DNA from: an uncultured Collinsella sp.
Lineage (GTDB): Bacteria; Actinomycetota; Coriobacteriia; Coriobacteriales; Coriobacteriaceae
Reading direction: 5' to 3'
Length of the DNA stretch: 26,780 nucleotides
Assembly: GCA_900552705.1 (NCBI GenBank)
Contig: USAX01000008.1
Coordinates: forward strand, 1-26,780
The notes below the pieces were generated by a model. That model had not been told where the DNA came from and did no database searches. It worked only from the letters and a program-made list of their open reading frames with translations. This document shows, one piece after another, positions 7,880-16,766 of the stretch (position 1 is the stretch's first letter; each line of letters starts with the position of its first letter). The position numbers and the translations under genes were made by a program.

Positions 7880-7912
7880 ACGGGTCGTCTCTTATGGGGC
7901 GGCCCGTTTTTT
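7880..7912 (+). terminator. Intrinsic terminator of ftsEX
   Basis: ACGGGTCG (7880-7887) pairs with CGGCCCGT (7900-7907) with one T.G pair, and T7 follows almost at once. It lies 25 bases after the ftsX stop. Confidence 0.8.
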
Positions 7913-7989
7913 GATCTCTAGGGGACGGCAGGAAAGCGAATCATTTGGGTAGACTCTTTGGAGTTCGTCATCGATAGCAAGGAGGCGCC

Positions 7990-10125
7990 ATGGGGCGCAA
8001 TAACAAGCATAAGCGCGGTGCTCGCAATAAGCGTGGGCCGGTGCGCAGCGAACGCCGTCCGAGCCTGACCGGGCGCGTGCAGCTCCATGAGCATGGCGCC
8101 TATGTCATAACCGAGAGCGGCGACTACAAGGTTATGGGCCGCGGTAAGCGCGAGATCATGGATGGCGATACCGTTGCCGTGAGCATTAAGAACAGCCCGC
8201 ACGGTGAGCGGCGCGCCGTGATCGAAGGCGTGGTTGAGCGCGCAGCCATAAGCGTGGTGGGTACGTACCAGACCGCTGGTCCGCTCGGTGTGATCGAGCC
8301 GCTCGATTCGCGCCTGAAGGCCGACTTCTTCATTCTGCCCGAGGATACCTCGGCGGATCGTCTGGGCGTCCACCCGGGTGATGCCGTTGTCGCGCGCATT
8401 TTGACCTACCCGACGCGCCTGGAATCGGGCACCGTGACGATCGAACGCCGCATTGGCGGAGATGACGCGCCCGATTTGGGCGTTCAATACGTGATGGCGC
8501 GTTACGGCTATACCGATAGCTATCCCGAGGCCGCGCTGGACGAGGCCGAGGGACTTTCGCTCGATGTGTCCGCGGCGCTTAAGGACCCGCTCCGCCGCGA
8601 TCTGCGCGACCGCTTTGTCATCACGATCGACCCGGTCGACGCGCGCGACTTTGACGATGCCATTTCGCTTGAGCGCACGCCCGAGGGTGGCTACAAGCTG
8701 GGTGTGCATATCGCTGACGTTTCTCACTATGTGGCTTGGGACGGGCATATCGATCTTGAGGCTCGCCATCGTACGACATCGGTGTATCTGGCCGATCGCG
8801 TGCTTCCCATGCTGCCCGAACGCCTGTCCTGTGACCTGTGTTCGCTTCGCCCTGACGAGGACCGTCTTGCGTTTACCGTTGACATTGAACTCGATGCGCA
8901 GGGTCGCGTGCGGCATTACGATCCGTACCCCAGCGTGATTCGCTCGCGTGTGCGTATGGACTATGACGGCGCCGAGGCGCTGCTGGTGCGTGCCGGCGCG
9001 GTGGAGTATGGGGTGCTGGAAGGCGCCGCTGAGGATGTTGCGGCTGCTGAGGCCTCGCGCGAGGAGGCGCTTGAGCGCGGTCTTGCGTGCGAGGAAACTG
9101 CTCGCGGCTATAACGTCGACCTCGGCGATTTCCTTGTCGCCGCCAACGAACTCGCCGAACTTCGCCGTCGTATTCGTCGTGCCCGCGGCTCAGTCGATTT
9201 TGACACGGCCGAGATTCGCGCTCTATTGGATGAGGACGGAGTACCCGTGCAGATTGTGGCGCGCGAGCGTTCGTGTGCCACGTCGCTTATCGAGGAAGCC
9301 ATGCTACTCGCCAACGAGTGCGTTGCAGAGTGGCTGGCAGACCGTGATATCGAGGCCTGCTATCGCGTGCATGAGGATCCGAGCCCCGATAGCCTGCACG
9401 GTGCCGCCGTTGCGCTGGCGCAGCTGGGCATCATCGACGATCGCCGTGCTGCCGGTATCGCCCTGGGGAGTCCCGATGAGCTACAGGCTGCAGTTGATGC
9501 TGCCGCCGGTACGGCCAACGCACCGCTCGTCAACACGCTGCTTCTGCGCAGCATGCAGCGCGCACTGTACAAGCCGCGCAACGAGGGCCACTTTGCGCTC
9601 GCCGCGCCGTGCTACTGTCACTTTACGAGTCCCATCCGTCGCTACCCCGATCTGGTGGTGCACCGCGTGCTCAAACTGCAGTTGGCCTATGAGCAGCTCG
9701 GCGGCAAGGACGCCCTGGTCCGTACGCCGCGGCTGATCGGCAAGGGGCGCGAGTCGCTGCCGCGCATTCTGCCGCAGATCTGCCGCGCATGCAGCGATGC
9801 CGAGCGCGCGGCAGATGCCGCTAGCCATGCGACGCAAAAGATCAAGATTGCCCAGTACTATGAGGACCGTCTGGGCGAGCGCTATGCCGGAACCGTCTCG
9901 TGGGTTAGCAGCATGGGCCTCTTTGTGCGCTTGGACCTGACGCAGGTCGAAGGCTTGGTTTCGATCAAGAGCCTGGGCAACGAGTGGTTCGAGTTCGACG
10001 AGGATGCGCTTACGCTGACGGGCGCCGACACGGGGACTCGCTATGAACTGGGCCAGCGCGTGATTATCGAGGTCTCGCGCGTCAATACCACGCGTGGGCA
10101 CTTGGACTTTAAGCTTATCCATTAG
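7990..10125 (+). CDS. rnr: Ribonuclease R
   Basis: RNase R is a processive 3'-to-5' hydrolytic exoribonuclease that degrades structured RNA and takes part in trans-translation clean-up with SmpB and tmRNA; smpB lies 8.5 kb downstream here. The 711-residue product has a very basic N-terminus (GRNNKHKRGARNKRG), cold-shock/OB domains to about residue 190, and the RNB catalytic domain. TIDPVDARDFDDAIS supplies the Mg-binding aspartates (Asp214, 220, 222 and 223), and GVHIADVSHYV and LPMLPERLSCDLCSL are further family motifs. A C-terminal S1 domain runs from about residue 630 (GERYAGTVSWVSSMGLFVRL). The ATG follows AAGGAGG at 4 bases spacing. The lysine-rich basic tail found after S1 in some homologues is absent. 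Confidence 0.96.
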   Translation: MGRNNKHKRGARNKRGPVRSERRPSLTGRVQLHEHGAYVITESGDYKVMGRGKREIMDGDTVAVSIKNSPHGERRAVIEGVVERAAISVVGTYQTAGPLGVIEPLDSRLKADFFILPEDTSADRLGVHPGDAVVARILTYPTRLESGTVTIERRIGGDDAPDLGVQYVMARYGYTDSYPEAALDEAEGLSLDVSAALKDPLRRDLRDRFVITIDPVDARDFDDAISLERTPEGGYKLGVHIADVSHYVAWDGHIDLEARHRTTSVYLADRVLPMLPERLSCDLCSLRPDEDRLAFTVDIELDAQGRVRHYDPYPSVIRSRVRMDYDGAEALLVRAGAVEYGVLEGAAEDVAAAEASREEALERGLACEETARGYNVDLGDFLVAANELAELRRRIRRARGSVDFDTAEIRALLDEDGVPVQIVARERSCATSLIEEAMLLANECVAEWLADRDIEACYRVHEDPSPDSLHGAAVALAQLGIIDDRRAAGIALGSPDELQAAVDAAAGTANAPLVNTLLLRSMQRALYKPRNEGHFALAAPCYCHFTSPIRRYPDLVVHRVLKLQLAYEQLGGKDALVRTPRLIGKGRESLPRILPQICRACSDAERAADAASHATQKIKIAQYYEDRLGERYAGTVSWVSSMGLFVRLDLTQVEGLVSIKSLGNEWFEFDEDALTLTGADTGTRYELGQRVIIEVSRVNTTRGHLDFKLIH

Positions 10126-10150
10126 CCAAATCTCGACTCATGGCGGGAGA

Positions 10151-10188
10151 GCGGAGGGCGGTCTTTCGGGGCCGCCCTCCGCATTTGG
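10151..10188 (+). terminator. Hairpin terminator after rnr
   Basis: GCGGAGGGCGG (10151-10161) and CCGCCCTCCGC (10172-10182) form an 11-bp perfect stem. The following ATTTGG is a poor T tract, so release may be inefficient. Confidence 0.6.
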
Positions 10189-10241
10189 ATCATGGCTACC
10201 TTGCCGTCTGCTCGGCCGCCCGCTTACCTGCTATTCGAGAG

Positions 10242-10285
10242 GTAAAACCTACCAAAATAAACCTGTCCCTTTTTGGCAGGTTTAC
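10242..10285. promoter_or_regulatory. Cluster of AAACCTnCC half-sites upstream of the serine recombinase
   Basis: Two direct copies, AAACCTACC (10245-10253) and AAACCTGTCC (10259-10268), and one inverted copy, GGCAGGTTT (10275-10283), lie within 45 bases, ending 18 bases before the recombinase ATG. The outer parts form an imperfect inverted repeat of about 16 bp (10242-10257 with 10270-10285). They could be recombinase half-sites, an autoregulatory operator, or a hairpin in the leader. The function is inferred only. Confidence 0.45.
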
Positions 10286-10302
10286 AAGAAAGCGGGGATG
10301 AG

Positions 10303-10908
10303 ATGGCGACGGTGTATGGTTATGCGCGGGTGAGTTCGCGCGATCAGAATCTTAATCGGCAGCTGGATGCGCTGGGCGCCTATGGCGTGGGCTCGGCGAA
10401 TATTTATGCCGACCATGCGAGCGGCAAGGACTTCGATCGACCGCGCTATCGCGAGCTGCTGCACGTCCTGGGAGACGGGGACGTGCTGGTGGTGCTTTCT
10501 ATCGACCGACTTGGCCGTAATTACTCCGAGATTCTTGAGGAATGGCGTCGCATTACCAAGGAGCTCGGGGTTGCCATTGTGGTGTTGGACATGCCATTGC
10601 TTGACACGCGCGCCAGGGCCAGCGGCGCGCCGGATGTGACCAATACCCTGATTGCCGATATTGTGCTGCAACTGCTGAGCTACGTGGCGCAGGTGGAGCG
10701 CGAGAATATCCATCGGCGCCAAGCGGAGGGGATTGCAGCGGCGCGGGCGCGAGGGGTCCGTTTCGGTCGACCTCGCAAGCCGTGCCCTCCTCAGTTTGAG
10801 CTGGTACGCGATAGCTATGAGGCAGGCGATATTACCCGCAGCCAGGCAGCAAAGTGCCTGGGCGTGTGCGTGGGGACGTTCGATCGCTGGATGCGCGAGG
10901 CGGGGTAG
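10303..10908 (+). CDS. Small serine recombinase (resolvase/invertase family)
   Basis: Small serine recombinases cut and rejoin DNA at short paired sites through a 5'-phosphoserine link, resolving or inverting segments. This 201-residue protein has the catalytic domain (GYARVSSRDQN, nucleophile Ser11; LSIDRLGRNYSEI; the long helix VAQVERENIHRRQAEG). A Gly-Arg-Pro-Arg hinge leads to a C-terminal helix-turn-helix (ITRSQAAKCLGVCVGTFDRW). Its length is typical of the resolvase/Hin group. The frame is open back to a TTG at 10273, but the ATG at 10303 gives the normal family N-terminus. The ribosome site is weak (GCGGGGA). No transposase or other mobile gene is adjacent, so this is either a domesticated enzyme or a remnant of a mobile element; its target is unknown. 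Confidence 0.92.
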   Translation: MATVYGYARVSSRDQNLNRQLDALGAYGVGSANIYADHASGKDFDRPRYRELLHVLGDGDVLVVLSIDRLGRNYSEILEEWRRITKELGVAIVVLDMPLLDTRARASGAPDVTNTLIADIVLQLLSYVAQVERENIHRRQAEGIAAARARGVRFGRPRKPCPPQFELVRDSYEAGDITRSQAAKCLGVCVGTFDRWMREAG

Positions 10909-11012
10909 GGGTTTGCGCCGCTTTGGCGCTTCCTGTTGCGATTCAAATTTTGATACGGTGACGATGCCATTTGGGGCTACACTCGCTGATATTCAAAAAA
11001 GGAGGTAGGCCC

Positions 11013-11594
11013 TTGGCGCGCGTAAAACAAATAATCGGATGGACCGCGATCGTTCTGTTTACTGCAACGCTGGCGGGCATCTGGGTGCTGACGGAGCAAA
11101 ATGCGGTGGAGGCGTCGTTGCTGAGCGAGTCCACCGCGCGTGTGGTGGAGGGTCAAGCTACGGGCGTACAGGCTGCCGATGTCGCGGGTGAAGCTCAGAC
11201 CGAGAACGGGATGACCGGGGGCACCGATTCGGCTGCTTCGAATGTCCGGTCTGGCCGACTTGCTTCCATTCGCATGTGGGTGGGCACGAACGTCCGTCGC
11301 GTTGCCCATACCGTAGAGTTTTTCTTCGTCGGATTGTTCGCCTCGGTGGTCGTGGTTTGCTTTTCCAGGCGTCCGTGGAGCGTATGCTCCCGTTGCGTGC
11401 CCGTGTTGCTCTTTTGCGCCGTCTGCTCCGTTGGCGATCAGGTACATAAGATCTTTGTTCCCGGCAGGCATTTCGACGTTATCGATTTAGGATTCGATGC
11501 TGCGGGCTATGTCACCGCCATGCTGTTGGTATTGCTGGCAGCGGTGTTGGTGCGCCATGCGACTCGGCCGATCGGCGCCCATGCGAGGCGCTAG
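11013..11594 (+). CDS. VanZ-like membrane protein
   Basis: VanZ-family proteins are small membrane proteins; VanZ itself gives low-level teicoplanin resistance, but most relatives have no known role. The 193-residue product has one N-terminal membrane segment (about 8-25), a polar Ala/Gly/Thr-rich region (about 28-85), then RRVAHTVEFFFVGLF and two or three more membrane segments. The pattern GDQVHKIFVPGRHFDVIDLGFDAAG matches the family's D(E)xHQ...PGR...D...N/D..G core. The start is taken as the TTG at 11013, because AAGGAGG (11000-11004 region) lies 8 bases upstream; no in-frame ATG precedes the first membrane segment. A small GCGCC/GGCGC hairpin lies between it and the recombinase gene, and a terminator follows. 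Confidence 0.82.
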   Translation: MARVKQIIGWTAIVLFTATLAGIWVLTEQNAVEASLLSESTARVVEGQATGVQAADVAGEAQTENGMTGGTDSAASNVRSGRLASIRMWVGTNVRRVAHTVEFFFVGLFASVVVVCFSRRPWSVCSRCVPVLLFCAVCSVGDQVHKIFVPGRHFDVIDLGFDAAGYVTAMLLVLLAAVLVRHATRPIGAHARR

Positions 11595-11675
11595 CCGGTA
11601 ACAAGCCCGTTTTTGATAATGCGATCTTGTTGAATTATTTTGTGTCGCGCGTATTTCCGAGCGGTCGGATTTGAG

Positions 11676-11702
11676 GGGCGAGCGGTAGAACGCTCGCCCT
11701 TT
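11676..11702 (+). terminator. Intrinsic terminator after the VanZ-like gene
   Basis: GGGCGAGCG (11676-11684) and CGCTCGCCC (11691-11699) form a perfect 9-bp stem with a 6-base loop, followed by TTT. Confidence 0.7.
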
Positions 11703-11724
11703 GTGCGCCACGATGCGGCACAAT

Positions 11725-11753
11725 GTACCGTAAAAGCTGTTTATATCCGGTAC
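11725..11753 (+). promoter_or_regulatory. Candidate promoter and operator of the mur operon
   Basis: TGTTTATAT (11738-11746) fits an extended -10 element. It is bracketed by GTACCG (11725-11730) and CGGTAC (11748-11753), a 6-bp inverted repeat. A dyad around the -10 just upstream of a repressor-family gene suggests autoregulation by MurR. The operator role is inference. Confidence 0.4.
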
Positions 11754-11798
11754 GAATCGTTCGTTGGTCTTTAATTCTTCTCAACGGAGGTGTTTGAG

Positions 11799-12650
11799 AT
11801 GGCAAACGGATTGCTTTTGCGGCTTCGCGAGCGTGAGCTCAGCGCGAGCCCGGCGGAACGCAATGTCATCGCATATGTAAGCGCTCATCCGCACGAGGTG
11901 GTCGGGCTGTCCGTCCGCGGTCTTGCCGATGCCACGTTCTCCTCGCCCTCGAGCATTTTGCGCTTTTGCAAGCGCTTGGGTTTTGCGGGCTACAAGGAGT
12001 TCCAGCGCGAACTGATTGCCGAGCTGGCGCTCTTGGGTGACAAGAAAGACGTTGCCCTCGAGGACATCTCCATGGATGACAGCGTCGAACGTATCGTGGG
12101 GAAGGTGATGAAAAGCAACGTGCGCACGATCGAAGCGACGGCGCGAACGCTCGATTACACCGTCTTGGAGCGATGTGCGGCCTATCTTAAGCGGGCACGC
12201 GCGGTCAATCTGTTCGGTATCGGTGCCTCTCGTTTGGTCGCGCACGATCTGGCGCAAAAGCTCATGCGTGTCGACAAAGAGTGCCATCTGTACGACGACT
12301 GGCATGATCAGCTCTTGTGTGCCAAGAACATGCATGAGGGCGATATGGCAATCGCCTTTAGCTACTCGGGCTTGACGCAAGAGGTGCTGGGCTGCGCCGC
12401 CGAGGCCCAACGTCACAACTGTCCCGTTGTGGCCGTGACCAAAGTAGATGGATCATCCAAGCTTGCCACCATGGCCGATGCCGTGCTCGGCGTCGCTGCG
12501 AGTGAGCCCTTGGTCCGCAGCGGTGCCATGGCTTCGCGTATGGCCCAGCTTATGGTTGTCGATGCCCTGTACGCTGCTTACGTTGCCAGCGACTACGAAC
12601 GGGCGACACATGTCATTAAGCAAAACTACATCGAGAAACAGGAAAGATGA
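11799..12650 (+). CDS. murR: RpiR/MurR-family transcriptional regulator with SIS domain
   Basis: The 283-residue protein has an N-terminal RpiR-type helix-turn-helix (about 1-78; GLADATFSSPSSILRFCKRLGF) and a C-terminal sugar-isomerase (SIS) ligand-binding domain (about 105-250; NLFGIGASRLVAHDLAQKL and FSYSGLTQEVL). In this family the SIS domain senses a sugar phosphate. Because the next three genes handle MurNAc 6-phosphate, the likely ligand is MurNAc-6-P, as for E. coli MurR. The frame extends up to a GTG at 11790, but the ATG at 11799 has GGAGGT 8 bases upstream. It is the first gene of a run of four and is probably the local repressor. Confidence 0.9.
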   Translation: MANGLLLRLRERELSASPAERNVIAYVSAHPHEVVGLSVRGLADATFSSPSSILRFCKRLGFAGYKEFQRELIAELALLGDKKDVALEDISMDDSVERIVGKVMKSNVRTIEATARTLDYTVLERCAAYLKRARAVNLFGIGASRLVAHDLAQKLMRVDKECHLYDDWHDQLLCAKNMHEGDMAIAFSYSGLTQEVLGCAAEAQRHNCPVVAVTKVDGSSKLATMADAVLGVAASEPLVRSGAMASRMAQLMVVDALYAAYVASDYERATHVIKQNYIEKQER

Positions 12651-12660
12651 GGTGAATGAA

Positions 12661-13584
<924 letters not shown>

Positions 13585-13641
13585 GTGCGCGGCGTGATCT
13601 GATACGACATCCAGATGAGATACCCAATACAAGGAGGAGTT

Positions 13642-15072
13642 ATGACGAACAAAGAGCTGGCTCAAAAGCTGCTGGACCTTTTGGGCGGTAAAGACAACGT
13701 GCTGGCAAACGCGGCGTGCATGACGCGCCTGCGCGTGACCGTCAAAGACACGGGCAACGTTGACACGGAGGGCATTAAGGCACTCGACGGCGTGATGGGC
13801 CTGGTCGAGGACGACACGATGCAGATCGTGTTGGGTCCGGGCAAGGTGAATAAGGTGCTCGAGGAGTTCTCCAAGTTCACCGGCCTTGCGAAAGGCGTTG
13901 CCGACGAGAGCGTGGTTGACGCTGCGGCCACAAACAAGGCCGCGCAGAAGGCCAAGTACGAGTCCAAGCCGGTTCAGGCCTTCCTCAAGAAGATTTCCAA
14001 TGTCTTCGTCGCCCTGCTTCCCGGCATCATTGCGGCTGGCCTCATCAACGGTATCTGCAACGTCATTAACGTCTCGACGGCAGGCGCGCTTGCAGGCGAG
14101 TGGTGGTACCAGGGCATTCGTTCCATGGGCTGGGCCCTGTTTGCCTATCTGCCCATCTTGGTGGGCTATAACGCGGCGCGTGAGTTTGGTGGCTCCGCTG
14201 CGCTGGGCGGCATCGCCGGCATGATGTGTATCGCCAACAGTGCCATGCCCCTGCTTGCGCCTGGCGCGGCTGATCCTGCCGCTGCCATTCTGCTGCCGCT
14301 CACCAATGCGCAGTACAACCCCGCAGCGGGCGGCATGATCGCGGCTCTTATCGCTGGCGCATTTTTTGCCTGGATGGAGCGTCAGATTCGCAAGGTTATG
14401 CCCAACGCACTCGACACATTCTTGTCCCCGCTGCTGGTGCTCATCATCGGCGCCTTTGCTCTGATGCTCGTCATCCAGCCGGTTGGCGCATGGCTGACGA
14501 CTGCCATCTTTAGCGTTTTGACCTTTATCTTCGAGAAGCTGGGCGTCCTGGGCGGCTATATCCTGTCGGCAGGCTTCTTGCCGCTGGTTTCCGTCGGCCT
14601 GCATCAGGCGCTCACGCCGATCCACGCTATGCTCAACGATCCCGACGGCGCTACCAAGGGCATCAATTACCTGCTCCCCATCCTTATGATGGCTGGCGGC
14701 GGCCAGGTCGGTGCCGGTTTGGCGCTGTACTTTAAGACCAAGAACGCCAAGCTCAAGAAGTACGTCGCAGAGTCCATTCCCGTTGGAATCCTCGGTGTGG
14801 GCGAGCCTCTGATGTATGCCGTTACGCTGCCGCTCGTTCGTCCGTTTGTAACGGCCTGCCTGGGTGCCGGATTTGGCGGCGCGCTCGCGGCGCTGCTTCA
14901 CATCGGCACGGTTTCTCAGGGCGTTTCCGGTCTGTTTGGCCTGCTGATCGTCGTTCCTGGTCAGCAGCTCGGCTACGTTGCCGCTATGCTGCTTGCCTAT
15001 GCCGCCGGCTTTGTCCTGACGTGGTTCTTTGGCGTCGACGAGCAGAAGATCAACGAGTTCTTTGGCGAGTAG
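13642..15072 (+). CDS. murP: PTS EIIBC permease, MurNAc type
   Basis: This is a glucose-superfamily PTS permease that imports and phosphorylates its sugar. Residues 1-85 form the EIIB domain with phosphorylated Cys26 (AACMTRLRVTV); residues about 110-470 form the EIIC membrane domain with some 8-10 hydrophobic segments and the substrate-region motif GVGEPL (Glu388). There is no EIIA domain, so phosphate must come from a separate EIIA encoded elsewhere, as in E. coli MurP. MurNAc specificity is inferred from the murR-murQ-mupG neighbours. The substrate may be the disaccharide MurNAc-GlcNAc, since MupG follows. The ATG has AAGGAGGAG just upstream. The 476-residue length fits MurP. Confidence 0.9.
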   Translation: MTNKELAQKLLDLLGGKDNVLANAACMTRLRVTVKDTGNVDTEGIKALDGVMGLVEDDTMQIVLGPGKVNKVLEEFSKFTGLAKGVADESVVDAAATNKAAQKAKYESKPVQAFLKKISNVFVALLPGIIAAGLINGICNVINVSTAGALAGEWWYQGIRSMGWALFAYLPILVGYNAAREFGGSAALGGIAGMMCIANSAMPLLAPGAADPAAAILLPLTNAQYNPAAGGMIAALIAGAFFAWMERQIRKVMPNALDTFLSPLLVLIIGAFALMLVIQPVGAWLTTAIFSVLTFIFEKLGVLGGYILSAGFLPLVSVGLHQALTPIHAMLNDPDGATKGINYLLPILMMAGGGQVGAGLALYFKTKNAKLKKYVAESIPVGILGVGEPLMYAVTLPLVRPFVTACLGAGFGGALAALLHIGTVSQGVSGLFGLLIVVPGQQLGYVAAMLLAYAAGFVLTWFFGVDEQKINEFFGE

Positions 15073-15079
15073 TTTGATA

Positions 15080-15107
15080 TCGCGAGCCGTGTTGCTCAGG
15101 GCTCGCG
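15080..15107 (+). other. Stem-loop after murP without T tract
   Basis: CGCGAGCC (15080-15087) pairs with GGCTCGCG (15099-15106) around a loop of about 11 bases. No T run follows. It may protect the murP mRNA 3' end, or may simply stack with the terminator further on. Confidence 0.4.
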
Positions 15108-15139
15108 GCGCGCGGCAGATTTCTTGATGCTATGGTTGT

Positions 15140-15173
15140 GCCGGCGGGGCTAACTGCTCCGCCGGCCTTTTTT
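15140..15173 (+). terminator. Intrinsic terminator between murP and mupG
   Basis: GCCGGCGG (15140-15147) and CCGCCGGC (15159-15166) form a strong stem, followed by CTTTTTT to 15173. The Shine-Dalgarno AAGGAG of mupG starts 2 bases later, so mupG is reached only by read-through, by antitermination, or from a promoter I could not identify. Confidence 0.85.
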
Positions 15174-15189
15174 AAAGGAGTGTTGAAGC

Positions 15190-16242
15190 GTGAAAACGGG
15201 TATTTCGATTTATCTTTCCAACCCTCTGCAGGATATTGAGCGGACGATTGAACACGGTGCCGCGGCGGGTGCGCGCTATGCGTTCACCTCGCTGCATATT
15301 CCCGAGGATGGGGGAGCGGCGTATGCCGATAAGGTCCGTCATGTGCTGTCGCTGCTTTCCGCCCGCGGCATTGCGCTCATTGCCGATGTGGGGCCGCGCA
15401 CGTGCGATTTGCTCGGGCTTGAGCGCATCGAGGACCTGCGCGATCTGGGGTTGGAATACCTTCGTTTGGACTATGGCTTTAGCGCCCGGCGGGTCGCGGA
15501 GCTGTCCGGTGTATTTCGCATTGTGGTCAATGCATCGACGGTGAGTTCTGATGAAATCGCATCGTGGCGTGAGGCCGGTGCCGATGTGACTCGTTTTGCC
15601 GCCTGCCACAATTTTTACCCCAAGCCTTATACCGGTTTAGCTCTGGAGGACATTGCTCGGGTGAATCTTCGTCTTGCGGCGCTTGGATTCGAAATCATGG
15701 CTTTTGTGCCGGGTGATGCCAACGTTCGCGGGCCGGTATTCGAGGGACTTCCGACGGTCGAGGCACATCGCGGTCGCGCGTCAAAGGTTGCCCTCAACAT
15801 GCTTGAGCTCGCACATGGCGCCGATTGCGACATTGTGTTGGTCGGCGACCCCGATCTTTCCGATGCGGGCTGGGCGCAGTTTGCTCAAGTTTCCGCCGGA
15901 TACGTGGACCTGCAATGCGAGCTTGAGTCCGGTTATGCCTATGTACGTGGGCAGATTCATCACGACCGGCCCGATTCGAGCGTCCTCATCTTTAGGTCTC
16001 AGGAGTCGCGCACGACGCTTAAGCCGGATTCCGTGCCGACGGATGCCGGAGCCGGCCTGCCGCGAAAGGCGGGGTCGATCGCTGTGAGTAATAGCGGCTA
16101 TGGGCGCTACGAAGGCGAGCTTGAGATTGCGCGGGTCGATCTTCCCGGTGGCGAGCGCATGAACGTTGCGGGCCATATCACGCCCGAGGCAATGGAGCTG
16201 CTGCCGTTCATCAAACGCGGATTCGGGGTACGGTTCGTTTAG
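15190..16242 (+). CDS. mupG: MupG-type 6-phospho-N-acetylmuramidase (DUF871, GH170)
   Basis: MupG of Staphylococcus aureus hydrolyses MurNAc 6-phosphate-GlcNAc after PTS uptake, releasing MurNAc 6-phosphate for MurQ. This 350-residue protein is of the same DUF871 family: an N-terminal TIM-barrel-like domain opening GISIYLSN, family motif CHNFYPKPYTGL (His140), and PGDANVRGPVFEGLPTVEAHR. A C-terminal domain (about 235-350) ends HITPEAMELLPFIKRG. Its place next to murP and murQ gives a complete pathway. The GTG start follows AAAGGAG at 9 bases spacing. The function is taken from family and context; another 6-phospho-disaccharide substrate is possible. A strong terminator sits between it and murP. 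Confidence 0.88.
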   Translation: MKTGISIYLSNPLQDIERTIEHGAAAGARYAFTSLHIPEDGGAAYADKVRHVLSLLSARGIALIADVGPRTCDLLGLERIEDLRDLGLEYLRLDYGFSARRVAELSGVFRIVVNASTVSSDEIASWREAGADVTRFAACHNFYPKPYTGLALEDIARVNLRLAALGFEIMAFVPGDANVRGPVFEGLPTVEAHRGRASKVALNMLELAHGADCDIVLVGDPDLSDAGWAQFAQVSAGYVDLQCELESGYAYVRGQIHHDRPDSSVLIFRSQESRTTLKPDSVPTDAGAGLPRKAGSIAVSNSGYGRYEGELEIARVDLPGGERMNVAGHITPEAMELLPFIKRGFGVRFV

Positions 16243-16258
16243 CGTGTGACCCGTGGGC

Positions 16259-16264
16259 TACAAT
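16259..16264 (+). promoter_or_regulatory. Candidate -10 element before the ArsC/Spx-like gene
   Basis: TACAAT (16259-16264) is a good -10 hexamer inside the small dyad TGGGC-TACAATTG-GCCCA. No convincing -35 is visible. It lies 71 bases before the ATG. Confidence 0.35.
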
Positions 16265-16334
16265 TGGCCCATCATACGAAGGCGCCTCGTGTGGCGTGTG
16301 CCTGCGTTGGCCGATCTATATTCGGAGGATTCCC

Positions 16335-16694
16335 ATGACCGTACTGTTTGTTGAATATCCCAAGTGCTCGACCTGCAAGAAGGCCAAGGCATGGCTGGAC
16401 GAACACGGGGTAGAGTATATCGACCGCGATATCGTTTTGGACAATCCCACGGCTGATGAGCTTGCGACCTGGATTGCTCGTTCGGGGCTGCCGGTGCGGC
16501 GCTTCTTTAATTCGTCGGGCATGAAATATCGAGAGCTGGGTCTGAAGGCGCGTCTGGATGCGGGCATGACGGATCAGGAGTGCTACGAGCTGCTGGCGAC
16601 CGACGGAATGCTGGTCAAGCGTCCGCTGCTGGTGGGCGACGACTTTGCGATTCCCGGCTTTAGGGAAGCGGCTTGGGCCGAGGCGTTGCTGTAG
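16335..16694 (+). CDS. ArsC/Spx-family thioredoxin-fold protein
   Basis: This 119-residue protein belongs to the arsenate reductase ArsC / Spx / YffB family. It begins with a beta strand and a redox-type CSTC motif (Cys11 and Cys14; EYPKCSTCKKAKAWLDEHG). It continues with the family's RRFFNSSGMKYRELGL and ends MLVKRPLLVGDD. The Cys-x-x-Cys differs from the single Cys of classic plasmid ArsC and resembles Spx and the uncharacterised YffB-like group. The ATG has GGAGG 6 bases upstream; an earlier in-frame start at 16296 lacks a site. No ars genes lie nearby, so arsenate reduction is not implied. It faces a convergent gene on the other strand. Confidence 0.9.
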   Translation: MTVLFVEYPKCSTCKKAKAWLDEHGVEYIDRDIVLDNPTADELATWIARSGLPVRRFFNSSGMKYRELGLKARLDAGMTDQECYELLATDGMLVKRPLLVGDDFAIPGFREAAWAEALL

Positions 16695-16766
16695 CGGCTG
16701 CGGAAAGTGCGACCCGTTTTGAGCGCTCGGGGCGGGACGTGTTTTCCATCGGCGGGCTCGCTCGGC

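Noticed and set aside
10303..10908. Complete transposon around the recombinase
   Set aside because: No transposase, terminal repeats or target duplication could be seen around it; flanking rnr and VanZ-like genes are intact.
16335..16694. Arsenic resistance operon
   Set aside because: Only an ArsC-like fold with a CxxC motif is present, with no arsB, arsR or acr3 nearby, so resistance is not supported.
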